Shown piece by piece: positions 36,880 through 51,200 of a stretch of DNA of 64,000 bases; positions within the stretch are counted from its first letter, which is position 1; every line of letters starts with the position of its first letter. The position numbers and the translations under genes were made by a program. A model generated the notes under the pieces. That model was not told where the DNA came from and made no database searches. It saw only the letters and a program-made list of their open reading frames with translations. Source of the stretch: Thereva unica (taxonomy: Eukaryota; Arthropoda; Insecta; Diptera; Therevidae); NCBI GenBank assembly GCA_949987705.1, contig OX465286.1:13343676-13407675 (forward strand), written 5' to 3'.

Positions 36880-37828
36880 AAATTTTAAAAATGCGTGATT
36901 TCGTTTTAAAATCATGTAAATAGCCTTATAAAATTAAAAAAACACAATTAGATTAGAATTATATTTATATAGATTTACAATATATTATTTGGCAACGACA
37001 AACAGAAGAAGACTCAGCTATCAACCCATGCCGAGCCGAGCCGGTAGTGGTCCTTTTGGAAGATTTATACAACCGGCCTTTGGGACTGTGAGGCGGATAT
37101 TGAGTCGTTCTGGCATTTTTTGCTACCTTCCTCTACCTTTTCTAGCATCACAATATTTAAAATTACGGTGGATGATGGCCTTCCGGTTCACTTCCACTTT
37201 CCTCATTATCTATGCTCCAAGATGTTCTCCGGTGATGCTGCTTCGTCTCAGCGGCTGTTTCCAAATCCAACCTTCACAAAACCTCGGGCATTCATTTAGA
37301 AAGGCTAAAACTATAATTACTTTTATTTATTAAATTAATATTTCATTTACTTTTCCTCATATTATAGAAAATATTTACGTTTTTATATTTTTTTGTTTTT
37401 ATTGAAATAAAGAAAATAAATGGCAGAAAAGAGACGAAAGAAGTTTTATAGGTAAGGGAAAATTGAAAATCAGACTCAACAAAACAAAAACCAAAAACAA
37501 GCAAAGACGGAAATTGTGGATATTATTATAATTATCAATAAAAATACAAAAAAAATTAAAAAATTAAGAAAATACGTTTTGGTTTTTTATCTCGAAATCC
37601 CAAAGTTCTATAATCCTTCTTCAATTGTGGCTACAAGGAATAAAGAAAATGAAGCATAGAAGATCCACACAGCCGAACTCAGTCAGGTAGGAAATGCAAT
37701 TTACAAGTAACTTGCATTGATTATAGAGTAAGTATGGACAAACATCTTTCCAGCTGGTTTGTTAGATGGCGATAGTTGTACCGATTTAAGTTTTAGTGAA
37801 TGCGAAAGTAACTCTGTCTGTCTGTCTG
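36880..37828. other. No gene recognised between the RTE-like LINE and the satellite
   Basis: A+T-rich for the most part. A 114-codon frame (36989-37333) shows no domain or codon pattern worth calling. The last 40 bp contain GCGAAAGTAACTCTGTCTG and further GTCT units up to the first satellite monomer. Confidence 0.4.
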
Positions 37829-38561
37829 GCTGGGATCTTAATGAATGGGGTATCGTTGGAAAGGGCTCGCTCCCCCGAGCTCAGCGCACTTGATTTGGTC
37901 CAGAAATAACAAGGGGTTCGGGAGTTAAGGCCTCTTTTGTGAATGGCCAAAGGAGGGTACAAAATAGCCATTATCTCGGGAAATACTGGTCATCCCGGGG
38001 TGGGATTGAATTCAGGGACTCCCTGGGAGGCCCCTAACAATTTCCCATCCAAAAAAGGGCCACTCCAGAATTTTCCCAAAACCGGAAATTTTGCAAAGGG
38101 GTACCCCTTGGGATATTTTTGGTCGATTTCACGAAAGTGCTGGGATCTTAATGAAGGGGTATCGTTGGAAAGGGCTCGCTCCCCCGAGCTCAGCGCACTT
38201 GATTTGGTCCAGAAATAGCAAGGGGTTCGGGAGTTATGGCCTCTTTTGTGAATGGCCAAAGGAGGGTACAAAATAGCCATTATCTCGGGAAATACTGGTC
38301 ATCCCGGGGTGGGATTGAATTCACAGACTCCCTGGGAGGTCCCTAACAATTTCCCATCCAAAAAAGGGCCACTCCAGAATTTTCCCAAAACCGGAAATTT
38401 TGCAAAGGGGTACCCCTTGGGATATTTTTGGTCGATTTCACGAAAGTGCTGGGATCTTACTGAATGGGGTATCGTTGGAAAGGGCTCGCTCCCCCGAGCT
38501 CAGCGCACTTGATTTGGTCCAGAAATAGCAAGGGGTTCGGGAGTTATGGCCTCTTTTGTGA

Positions 38562-41500
38562 ATGGCCAAAGGAGGGTACAAAATAGCCATTATCTCGGGA
38601 AATACTGGTCATCCCGGGGTGGGATTGAATTCACGGACTCCCTGGGAGGTCCCTAACAATTTCCCATCCAAAAAAGGGCCACTCCAGAATTTTCCCAAAA
38701 CCGGAAATTTTGCAAAGGGGTACCCCTTGGGATATTTTTGGTCGATTTCACGAAAGTGCTGGGATCTTAATGAATGGGGTATCGTTGGAAAGGGCTCGCT
38801 CCCCCGAGTTCAGCGCCCTTGATTTGGTCCAGAAATAACAAGGGGTTCGGGAGTTAAGGCCTCTTTTGTGAATGGCCAAAGGAGGGTACAAAATAGCCAT
38901 TATCTCGGGAAATACTGGTCATCCCGGGGTGGGATTGAATTCACGGACTCCCTGGGAGGTCCCTAACAATTTCCCATCCAAAAAAGGGCCACTCCAGAAT
39001 TTTCCCAAAACCGGAAATTTTGCAAAGGGGTACCCCTTGGGATATTTTTGGTCGATTTCACGAAAGTGCTGGGATCTTAATGAATGGGGTATCGTTGGAA
39101 AGGGCTCGCTCCCCCGAGCTCATCGCACTTGATTTGGTCCAGAAATAACAAGGGGTTCGGGAGTTAAGGCCTCTTTTGTGAATGGCCAAAGGAGGGTACA
39201 AAATAGCCATTATCTCGGGAAATACTGGTCATCCCGGGGTGGGATTGAATTCACGGACTCCCTGGGAGGTCCCTAACAATTTCCCATCCAAAAAAGGGCC
39301 ACTCCAGAATTTTCCCAAAACCGGAAATTTTGCAAAGGGGTACTCCTTGGGATATTTTTGGTCGATTTCACGAAAGTGCTGGGATCTTAATGAATGGGGT
39401 ATCGTTGGAAAGGGCTCGCTCCCCCGAGTTCAGCGCCCTTGATTTGGTCCAGAAATAACAAAGGGTTCGGGAGTTATGGCCTCTTTTGTGAATGGCCAAA
39501 GGAGGGTACAAAATAGCCATTATCTCGGGAAATACTGGTCATCCCGGGGTGGGATTGAATTCACGGACTCCCTGGGAGGTCCCTAACAATTTCCCATCCA
39601 AAAAAGGGCCACTCCAGAATTTTCCCAAAACCGGAAATTTTGCAAAGGGGTACCCCTTGGGATATTTTTGGTCGATTTCACGAAAGTGCTGGGATCTTAA
39701 TGAATGGGGTATCGTTGGAAAGGGCTCGCTCCCCCGAGTTCAGCGCCCTTGATTTGGTCCAGAAATAACAAGGGGTTCGGGAGTTAAGGCCTCTTTTGTG
39801 AATGGCCAAAGGAGGGTACAAAATAGCCATTATCTCGGGAAATACTGGTCATCCCGGGGTGGGATTGAATTCACGGACTCCCTGGGAGGTCCCTAACAAT
39901 TTCCCATCCAAAAAAGGGCCACTCCAGAATTTTCCCAAAACCGGAAATTTTGCAAAGGGGTACCCCTTGGGATATTTTTGGTCGATTTCACGAAAGTGCT
40001 GGGATCTTAATGAATGGGGTATCGTTGGAAAGGGCTCGCTCCCCCGAGCTCATCGCACTTGATTTGGTCCAGAAATAACAAGGGGTTCGGGAGTTAAGGC
40101 CTCTTTTGTGAATGGCCAAAGGAGGGTACAAAATAGCCATTATCTCGGGAAATACTGGTCATCCCGGGGTGGGATTGAATTCACGGACTCCCTGGGAGGT
40201 CCCTAACAATTTCCCATCCAAAAAAGGGCCACTCCAGAATTTTCCCAAAACCGGAAATTTTGCAAAGGGGTACCCCTTGGGATATTTTTGGTCGATTTCA
40301 CGAAAGTGCTGGGATCTTAATGAATGGGGTATCGTTGGAAAGGGCTCGCTCCCCCGAGCTCATCGCACTTGATTTGGTCCAGAAATAACAAGGGGTTCGG
40401 GAGTTAAGGCCTCTTTTGTGAATGGCCAAAGGAGGGTACAAAATAGCCATTATCTCGGGAAATACTGGTCATCCCGGGGTGGGATTGAATTCACGGACTC
40501 CCTGGGAGGTCCCTAACAATTTCCCATCCAAAAAAGGGCCACTCCAGAATTTTCCCAAAACCGGAAATTTTGCAAAGGGGTACCCCTTGGGATATTTTTG
40601 GTCGATTTCACGAAAGTGCTGGGATCTTAATGAATGGGGTATCGTTGGAAAGGGCTCGCTCCCCCGAGTTCAGCGCCCTTGATTTGGTCCAGAAATAACA
40701 AGGGGTTCGGGAGTTAAGGCCTCTTTTGTGAATGGCCAAAGGAGGGTACAAAATAGCCATTATCTCGGGAAATACTGGTCATCCCGGGGTGGGATTGAAT
40801 TCACGGACTCCCTGGGAGGTCCCTAACAATTTCCCATCCAAAAAAGGGCCACTCCAGAATTTTCCCAAAACCGGAAATTTTGCAAAGGGGTACCCCTTGG
40901 GATATTTTTGGTCGATTTCACGAAAGTACTGGGATCTTAATGAATGGGGTATCGTTGGAAAGGGCTCGCTCCCCCGAGCTCATCGCACTTGATTTGGTCC
41001 AGAAATAACAAGGGGTTCGGGAGTTAAGGCCTCTTTTGTGAATGGCCAAAGGAGGGTACAAAATAGCCATTATCTCGGGAAATACTGGTCATCCCGGGGT
41101 GGGATTGAATTCACGGACTCCCTGGGAGGTCCCTAACAATTTCCCATCCAAAAAAGGGCCACTCCAGAATTTTCCCAAAACCGGAAATTTTGCAAAGGGG
41201 TACTCCTTGGGATATTTTTGGTCGATTTCACGAAAGTGCTGGGATCTTAATGAATGGGGTATCGTTGGAAAGGGCTCGCTCCCCCGAGTTCAGCGCCCTT
41301 GATTTGGTCCAGAAATAACAAAGGGTTCGGGAGTTATGGCCTCTTTTGTGAATGGCCAAAGGAGGGTACAAAATAGCCATTATCTCGGGAAATACTGGTC
41401 ATCCCGGGGTGGGATTGAATTCACGGACTCCCTGGGAGGTCCCTAACAATTTCCCATCCAAAAAAGGGCCACTCCAGAATTTTCCCAAAACCGGAAATTT

Positions 41501-42281
41501 TGCAAAGGGGTACCCCTTGGGATATTTTTGGTCGATTTCACGAAAGTGCTGGGATCTTAATGAAGGGGTATCGTTGGAAAGGGCTCGCTCCCCCGAGCTC
41601 AGCGCACTTGATTTGGTCCAGAAATAGCAAGGGGTTCGGGAGTTATGGCCTCTTTTGTGAATGGCCAAAGGAGGGTACAAAATAGCCATTATCTCGGGAA
41701 ATACTGGTCAGCCCGGGGTGGGATTGAATTCACAGACTCCTTGGGAGGTCCCTAACAATTTCCCATCCCAAAAAGGGCCACTCCAGAATTTTCCCAAAAC
41801 CGGAAATTCTGCAAAGGGGTACCCCTTGGGATATTTTTGGTCGATTTCACGAAAGTGCTGGGATCTTAATGAATGGGGTATCGTTGGAAAGGGCTCGCTC
41901 CCCCGAGCTCAGCGCCCTTGATTTGGTCCAGAAATAGCAAGGGGTTCGGGAGTTATGGCCTCTTTTGTGAATGGCCAAAGGAGGGTACAAAATAGCCATT
42001 ATCTCTGGAAATACTGGTCAGCCCGGGGTGGGATTGAATTCACAGACTCCCTGGGAGGCTCCTAACAATTTCCCATCCAAAAAAGGGCCACTCCAGAATT
42101 TTCCCAAAACCGGAAATTCTGCAAAGGGGTACCCCTTGGGATATTTTTGGTCGATTTCACGAAAGTGCTGGGATCTTAATGAATGGGGTATCGTTGGAAA
42201 GGGCTCGCTCCCCCGAGTTCAGCGCCCTTGATTTGGTCCAGAAATAGCAAGGGGTTCGGGAGTTATGGCCTCTTTTGTGAA
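38562..42281. repeat. Higher-order duplication within the satellite, 6 monomers (1860 bp)
   Basis: The three-unit signature at 38562, 38872 and 39182 (GAGTTCAGCGCCC; GAGCTCATCGCAC; TACTCCTTGG plus ACAAAGGGTTCGG) recurs at 40422, 40732 and 41042, exactly 1860 bp on. At least one substitution separates the copies (CGAAAGTGCT against CGAAAGTACT at 40926). Confidence 0.85.
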
Positions 42282-45200
42282 TGGCCAAAGGAGGGTACAA
42301 AATAGCCATTATCTCTGGAAATACTGGTCAGCCCGGGGTGGGATTGAATTCACAGACTCCTTGGGAGGTCCCTAACAATTTCCCATCCCAAAAAGGGCCA
42401 CTCCAGAATTTTCCCAAAACCGGAAATTCTGCAAAGGGGTACCCCTTGGGATATTTTTGGTCGATTTCACGAAAGTGCTGGGATCTTAATGAATGGGGTA
42501 TCGTTGGAAAGGGCTCGCTCCCCCGAGTTCAGCGCCCTTGATTTGGTCCAGAAATAGCAAGGGGTTCGGGAGTTATGGCCTCTTTTGTGAATGGCCAAAG
42601 GAGGGTACAAAATAGCCATTATCTCTGGAAATACTGGTCAGCCCGGGGTGGGATTGAATTCACAGACTCCTTGGGAGGTCCCTAACAATTTCCCATCCCA
42701 AAAAGGGCCACTCCAGAATTTTCCCAAAACCGGAAATTCTGCAAAGGGGTACCCCTTGGGATATTTTTGGTCGATTTCACGAAAGTGCTGGGATCTTAAT
42801 GAATGGGGTATCGTTGGAAAGGGCTCGCTCCCCCGAGCTCAGCGCCCTTGATTTGGTCCAGAAATAGCAAGGGGTTCGGGAGTTATGGCCTCTTTTGTGA
42901 ATGGCCAAAGGAGGGTACAAAATAGCCATTATCTCTGGAAATACTGGTCAGCCCGGGGTGGGATTGAATTCACAGACTCCTTGGGAGGTCCCTAACAATT
43001 TCCCATCCCAAAAAGGGCCACTCCAGAATTTTCCCAAAACCGGAAATTCTGCAAAGGGGTACCCCTTGGGATATTTTTGGTCGATTTCACGAAAGTGCTG
43101 GGATCTTAATGAATGGGGTATCGTTGGAAAGGGCTCGCTCCCCCGAGTTCAGCGCCCTTGATTTGGTCCAGAAATAACAAGGGGTTCGGGAGTTAAGGCC
43201 TCTTTTGTGAATGGCCAAAGGAGGGTACAAAATAGCCATTATCTCGGGAAATACTGGTCATCCCGGGGTGGGATTGAATACAGGGACTCCCTGGGAGGCC
43301 CCTAACAATTTCCCATCCAAAAAAGGGCCACTCCAGAATTTTCCCAAAACCGGAAATTCTGCAAAGGGGTGTACCCCTTGGGATATTTTTGGTCGATTTC
43401 ACGAAAGTGCTGGTATCTTAATGAATACGGTATCGTTGGAAAGGGCTCGCTCCCCCGAGTTCAGCGCCCTTGATTTGGTCCAGAAATAGCAAGGGGTTCG
43501 GGAGTTATGGCCTCTTTTGTGAATGGCCAAAGGAGGGTACAAAATAGCCATTATCTCTGGAAATACTGGTCAGCCCGGGGTGGGATTGAATTCACAGACT
43601 CCCTGGGAGGCCCCTAACAATTTCCCATCCAAAAAAGGGCCACTCCAGAATTTTCCCAAAACCGGAAATTCTGCAAAGGGGTACCCCTTGGGATATTTTT
43701 GGTCGATTTCACGAAAGTGCTGGGATCTTAATGAATGGGGTATCGTTGGAAAGGGCTCGCTCCCCCGAGTTCAGCGCCCTTGATTTGGTCCAGAAATAGC
43801 AAGGGGTTCGGGAGTTATTGCCTCTTTTGTGAATGGCCAAAGGAGGGTACAAAATAGCCATTATCTCGGGAAATACTGGTCAGCCCGGGGTGGGATTGAA
43901 TTCACAGACTCCTTGGGAGGTCCCTAACAATTTCCCATCCCAAAAAGGGCCACTCCAGAATTTTCCCAAAACCGGAAATTCTGCAAAGGGGTACCCCTTG
44001 GGATATTTTTGGTCGATTTCACGAAAGTGCTGGGATCTTAATGAAGGGGTATCGTTGGAAAGGGCTCGCTCCCCCGAGCTCAGCGCCCTTGATTTGGTCC
44101 AGAAATAGCAAGGGGTTCGGGAGTTATGGCCTCTTTTGTGAATGGCCAAAGGAGGGTACAAAATAGCCATTATCTCGGGAAATACTGGTCAGCCCGGGGT
44201 GGGATTGAATTCACAGACTCCTTGGGAGGTCCCTAACAATTTCCCATCCCAAAAAGGGCCACTCCAGAATTTTCCCAAAACCGGAAATTCTGCAAAGGGG
44301 TACCCCTTGGGATATTTTTGGTCGATTTCACGAAAGTGCTGGGATCTTAATGAATGGGGTATCGTTGGAAAGGGCTCGCTCCCCCGAGTTCAGCGCCCTT
44401 GATTTGGTCCAGAAATAGGAAGGGGTTCGGGAGTTATGGCCTCTTTTGTGAATGGCCAAAGGAGAGTACAAAATAGCCATTATCTCTGGAAATACTGGTC
44501 AGCCCGGGGTGGGATTGAATTCACAGACTCCTTGGGAGGTCCCTAACAATTTCCCATCCCAAAAAGGGCCACTCCAGAATTTTCCCAAAACCGGAAATTC
44601 TGCAAAGGGGTACCCCTTGGGATATTTTTGGTCGATTTCACGAAAGTGCTGGGATCTTAATGAATGGGGTATCGTTGGAAAGGGCTCGCTCCCCCGAGTT
44701 CAGCGCCCTTGATTTGGTCCAGAAATAGCAAGGGGTTCGGGAGTTATGGCCTCTTTTGTGAATGGCCAAAGGAGGGTACAAAATAGCCATTATCTCGGGA
44801 AATACTGGTCAGCCCGGGGTGGGATTGAATTCACAGACTCCTTGGGAGGTCCCTAACAATTTCCCATCCCAAAAAGGGCCACTCCAGAATTTTCCCAAAA
44901 CCGGAAATTCTGCAAAGGGGTACCCCTTGGGATATTTTTGGTCGATTTCACGAAAGTGCTGGGATCTTAATGAAGGGGTATCGTTGGAAAGGGCTCGCTC
45001 CCCCGAGCTCAGCGCCCTTGATTTGGTCCAGAAATAGCAAGGGGTTCGGGAGTTATGGCCTCTTTTGTGAATGGCCAAAGGAGGGTACAAAATAGCCATT
45101 ATCTCGGGAAATACTGGTCAGCCCGGGGTGGGATTGAATTCACAGACTCCTTGGGAGGTCCCTAACAATTTCCCATCCCAAAAAGGGCCACTCCAGAATT

Positions 45201-48200
45201 TTCCCAAAACCGGAAATTCTGCAAAGGGGTACCCCTTGGGATATTTTTGGTCGATTTCACGAAAGTGCTGGGATCTTAATGAATGGGGTATCGTTGGAAA
45301 GGGCTCGCTCCCCCGAGCTCAGCGCACTTGATTTGGTCCAGAAATAGCAAGGGGTTCGGGAGTTAAGGCCTCTTTTGTGAATGGCCAAAGTAGGGTACAA
45401 AATAGCCATTATCTCGGGAAATACTGGTCAGCCCGGGGTGGGATTGAATTCACAGACTCCCTGGGAGGCCCCTAACAATTTCCCATCCAAAAAAGGGCCA
45501 CTCCAGAATTTTCCCAAAACCGGAAATTCTGCAAAGGGGTACCCCTTGGGATATTTTTGGTCGATTTCACGAAAGTGCTGGGATCTTAATGAATGGGGTA
45601 TCGTTGGAAAGGGCTCGCTCCCCCGAGTTCAGCGCCCTTGATTTGGTCCAGAAATAACAAGGGGTTCGGGAGTTAAGGCCTCTTTTGTGAATGGCCAAAG
45701 GAGGGTACAAAATAGCCATTATCTCGGGAAATACTGGTCATCCCGGGGTGGGATTGAATACAGGGACTCCCTGGGAGGCCCCTAACAATTTCCCATCCAA
45801 AAAAGGGCCACTCCAGAATTTTCCCAAAACCGGAAATTTTGCAAAGGGGTACCCCTTGGGATATTTTTGGTCGATTTCACGAAAGTGCTGGGATCTTAAT
45901 GAAGGGGTATCGTTGGAAAGGGCTCGCTCCCCCGAGCTCAGCGCACTTGATTTGGTCCAGAAATAGCAAGGGGTTCGGGAGTTAAGGCCTCTTTTGTGAA
46001 TGGCCAAAGTAGGGTACAAAATAGCCATTATCTCTGGAAATACTGGTCAGCCCGGGGTGGGATTGAATTCACAGACTCCCGGGAGGCCCCTAACAATTTC
46101 CCATCCAAAAAAGGGCCACTCCAGAATTTTCCCAAAACCGGAAATTTTGCAAAGGGGTACCCCTTGGGATATTTTTGGTCGATTTCACGAAAGTGCTGGG
46201 ATCTTAATGAGTGGGGTATCGTTGGAAAGGGCTCGCTCCCCCGAGCTCAGCGCACTTGATTTGGTCCAGAAATAGCAAGGGGTTCGGGAGTTATGGCCTC
46301 TTTTGTGAATGGCCAAAGGAGGGTACAAAATAGCCATTATCTCGGGAAATACTGGTCAGCCCGGGGTGGGATTGAATTCACAGACTCCCTGGGAGGCCCC
46401 TAACAATTTCCCATCCAAAAAAGGGCCACTCCAGAATTTTCCCAAAACCGGAAATTCTGCAAAGGGGTACCCCTTGGGATATTTTTGGTCGATTTCACGA
46501 AAGTGCTGGGATCTTAATGAATGGGGTATCGTTGGAAAGGGCTCGCTCCCCCGAGTTCAGCGCCCTTGATTTGGTCCAGAAATAACAAGGGGTTCGGGAG
46601 TTAAGGCCTCTTTTGTGAATGGCCAAAGGAGGGTACAAAATAGCCATTATCTCGGGAAATACTGGTCATCCCGGGGTGGGATTGAATTCACGGACTCCCT
46701 GGGAGGCCCCTAACAATTTCCCATCCAAAAAAGGGCCACTCCAGAATTTTCCCAAAACCGGAAATTTTGCAAAGGGGTACCCCTTGGGATATTTTTGGTC
46801 GATTTCACGAAAGTGCTGGGATCTTAATGAGTGGGGTATCGTTGGAAAGGGCTCGCTCCCCCGAGCTCAGCGCACTTGATTTGGTCCAGAAATAGCAAGG
46901 GGTTCGGGAGTTATGGCCTCTTTTGTGAATGGCCAAAGGAGGGTACAAAATAGCCATTATCTCGGGAAATACTGGTCAGCCCGGGGTGGGATTGAATTCA
47001 CAGACTCCCTGGGAGGCCCCTAACAATTTCCCATCCAAAAAAGGGCCACTCCAGAATTTTCCCAAAACCGGAAATTCTGCAAAGGGGTACCCCTTGGGAT
47101 ATTTTTGGTCGATTTCACGAAAGTGCTGGGATCTTAATGAATGGGGTATCGTTGGAAAGGGCTCGCTCCCCCGAGTTCAGCGCCCTTGATTTGGTCCAGA
47201 AATAGCAAGGGGTTCGGGAGTTATGGCCTCTTTTGTGAATGGCCAAAGGAGGGTACAAAATAGCCATTATCTCGGGAAATACTGGTCAGCCCGGGGTGGG
47301 ATTGAATTCACAGACTCCCTGGGAGGCCCCTAACAATTTCCCATCCAAAAAAGGGCCACTCCAGAATTTTCCCAAAACCGGAAATTCTGCAAAGGGGTAC
47401 CCCTTGGGATATTTTTGGTCGATTTCACGAAAGTGCTGGGATCTTAATGAATGGGGTATCGTTGGAAAGGGCTCGCTCCCCCGAGTTCAGCGCCCTTGAT
47501 TTGGTCCAGAAATAACAAGGGGTTCGGGAGTTAAGGCCTCTTTTGTGAATGGCCAAAGGAGGGTACAAAATAGCCATTATCTCGGGAAATACTGGTCAGC
47601 CCGGGGTGGGATTGAATTCACAGACTCCTTGGGAGGTCCCTAACAATTTCCCATCCAAAAAAGGGCCTGTCCAGAATTTTCCCAAAACCGGAAATTTTGC
47701 AAAGGGGTACCCCTTGGGATATTTTTGGTCGATTTCACGAAAGTGCTGGGATCTTAATGAATGGGGTATCGTTGGAAAGGGCTCGCTCCCCCGAGTTCAG
47801 CGCCCTTGATTTGGTCCAGAAATAACAAGGGGTTCGGGAGTTAAGGCCTCTTTTGTGAATGGCCAAAGGAGGGTACAAAATAGCCATTATCTCGGGAAAT
47901 ACTGGTCAGCCCGGGGTGGGATTGAATTCACAGACTCCTTGGGAGGTCCCTAACAATTTCCCATCCAAAAAAGGGCCTGTCCAGAATTTTCCCAAAACCG
48001 GAAATTTTGCAAAGGGGTACCCCTTGGGATATTTTTGGTCGATTTCACGAAAGTGCTGGGATCTTAATGAATGGGGTATCGTTGGAAAGGGCTCGCTCCC
48101 CCGAGTTCAGCGCCCTTGATTTGGTCCAGAAATAACAAGGGGTTCGGGAGTTAAGGCCTCTTTTGTGAATGGCCAAAGGAGGGTACAAAATAGCCATTAT

Positions 48201-51200
48201 CTCGGGAAATACTGGTCAGCCCGGGGTGGGATTGAATTCACAGACTCCCTGGGAGGCCCCTAACAATTTCCCATCCAAAAAAGGGCCACTCCAGAATTTT
48301 CCCAAAACCGGAAATTCTGCAAAGGGGTACCCCTTGGGATATTTTTGGTCGATTTCACGAAAGTGCTGGGATCTTAATGAATGGGGTATCGTTGGAAAGG
48401 GCTCGCTCCCCCGAGTTCAGCGCCCTTGATTTGGTCCAGAAATAACAAGGGGTTCGGGAGTTAAGGCCTCTTTTGTGAATGGCCAAAGGAGGGTACAAAA
48501 TAGCCATTATCTCGGGAAATACTGGTCAGCCCGGGGTGGGATTGAATTCACAGACTCCCTGGGAGGCCCCTAACAATTTCCCATCCAAAAAAGGGCCAGT
48601 CCAGAATTTTCCCAAAACCGGAAATTTTGCAAAGGGGTACCCCTTGGGATATTTTTGGTCGATTTCACGAAAGTGCTGGGATCTTAATGAATGGGGTATC
48701 GTTGGAAAGGGCTCGCTCCCCCGAGTTCAGCGCCCTTGATTTGGTCCAGAAATAACAAGGGGTTCGGGAGTTAAGGCCTCTTTTGTGAATGGCCAAAGGA
48801 GGGTACAAAATAGCCATTATCTCGGGAAATACTGGTCAGCCCGGGGTGGGATTGAATTCACAGACTCCTTGGGAGGTCCCTAACAATTTCCCATCCAAAA
48901 AAGGGCCTGTCCAGAATTTTCCCAAAACCGGAAATTTTGCAAAGGGGTACCCCTTGGGATATTTTTGGTCGATTTCACGAAAGTGCTGGGATCTTAATGA
49001 ATGGGGTATCGTTGGAAAGGGCTCGCTCCCCCGAGTTCAGCGCCCTTGATTTGGTCCAGAAATAACAAGGGGTTCGGGAGTTAAGGCCTCTTTTGTGAAT
49101 GGCCAAAGGAGGGTACAAAATAGCCATTATCTCGGGAAATACTGGTCAGCCCGGGGTGGGATTGAATTCACAGACTCCCTGGGAGGCCCCTAACAATTTC
49201 CCATCCAAAAAAGGGCCACTCCAGAATTTTCCCAAAACCGGAAATTCTGCAAAGGGGTACCCCTTGGGATATTTTTGGTCGATTTCACGAAAGTGCTGGG
49301 ATCTTAATGAATGGGGTATCGTTGGAAAGGGCTCGCTCCCCCGAGTTCAGCGCCCTTGATTTGGTCCAGAAATAACAAGGGGTTCGGGAGTTAAGGCCTC
49401 TTTTGTGAATGGCCAAAGGAGGGTACAAAATAGCCATTATCTCGGGAAATACTGGTCAGCCCGGGGTGGGATTGAATTCACAGACTCCTTGGGAGGTCCC
49501 TAACAATTTCCCATCCAAAAAAGGGCCAGTCCAGAATTTTCCCAAAACCGGAAATTTTGCAAAGGGGTACCCCTTGGGATATTTTTGGTCGATTTCACGA
49601 AAGTGCTGGGATCTTAATGAATGGGGTATCGTTGGAAAGGGCTCGCTCCCCCGAGTTCAGCGCCCTTGATTTGGTCCAGAAATAACAAGGGGTTCGGGAG
49701 TTATGGCTTCTTTTGTGAATGGCCAAAGGAGGGTGCAAAATAGCCATTATCTCGGGAAATACTGGTCAGCCCGGGGTGGGATTGAATTCACAGACTCCTT
49801 GGGAGGTCCCTAACAATTTCCCATCCAAAAAGGGCCACTCCAGAATTTTCCCAAAACCGGAAATTTTGCAAAGGGGTACCCCTTGGGATATTTTTGGTCG
49901 ATTTCACGAAAGTGCTGGGATCTTAATGAATGGGGTATCGTTGGAAAGGGCTCGCTCCCCCGAGTTCAGCGCCCTTGATTTGGTCCAGAAATAACAAGGG
50001 GTTCGGGAGTTAAGGCCTCTTTTGTGAATGGCCAAAGGAGGGTACAAAATAGCCATTATCTCGGGAAATACTGGTCAGCCCGGGGTGGGATTGAATTCAC
50101 AGACTCCTTGGGAGGTCCCTAACAATTTCCCATCCAAAAAAGGGCCACTCCAGAATTTTCCCAAAACCGGAAATTTTGCAAAGGGACCCCTTGGGATATT
50201 TTTGGTCGATTTCACGAAAGTGCTGGGATCTTAATGAATGGGGTATCATTGAAAAGGGCTCGCTCCCCCGAGTTCAGCGCCCTTGATTTGGTCCAGAAAT
50301 AACAAGGGGTTCGGGAGTTAAGGCCTCTTTTGTGAATGGCCAAAGGAGGGTACAAAATAGCCATTATCTCGGGAAATACTGGTCAGCCCGGGGTGGGATT
50401 GAATTCACAGACTCCCTGGGAGGTCCCTAACGATTTCCCATCCAAAAAAGGGCCACTCCAGAATTTTCCCAAAACCGGAAATTTTGCAAAGGGGTACCCC
50501 TTGGGATATTTTTGGTCGATTTCACGAAAGTGCTGGGATCTTAATGAGTGGGGTATCGTTGGAAAGGGCTCGCTCCCCCGAGCTCAGCGCCCTTGATTTG
50601 GTCCAGAAATAGCAAGGGGTTCGGGAGTTATGGCCTCTTTTGTGAATGGCCAAAGGAGGGTACAAAATAGCCATTATCTCGGGAAATACTGGTCAGCCCG
50701 GGGTGGGATTGAATTCACAGACTCCCTGGGAGGCCCCTAACAATTTCCCATCCAAAAAAGGGCCACTCCAGAATTTTCCCAAAACCGGAAATTCTGCAAA
50801 GGGGTACCCCTTGGGATATTTTTGGTCGATTTCACGAAAGTGCTGGGATCTTAATGAATGGGGTATCGTTGGAAAGGGCTCGCTCCCCCGAGTTCAGCGC
50901 CCTTGATTTGGTCCAGAAATAACAAGGGGTTCGGGAGTTAAGGCCTCTTTTGTGAATGGCCAAAGGAGGGTACAAAATAGCCATTATCTCGGGAAATACT
51001 GGTCAGCCCGGGGTGGGATTGAATTCACAGACTCCTTGGGAGGTCCCTAACAATTTCCCATCCAAAAAAGGGCCACTCCAGAATTTTCCCAAAACCGGAA
51101 ATTTTGCAAAGGGACCCCTTGGGATATTTTTGGTCGATTTCACGAAAGTGCTGGGATCTTAATGAATGGGGTATCGTTGGAAAGGGCTCGCTCCCCCGAG

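Noticed and set aside
36989..37333. 114-codon plus-strand gene
   Set aside because: No domain or codon pattern, and no conservation evidence available.
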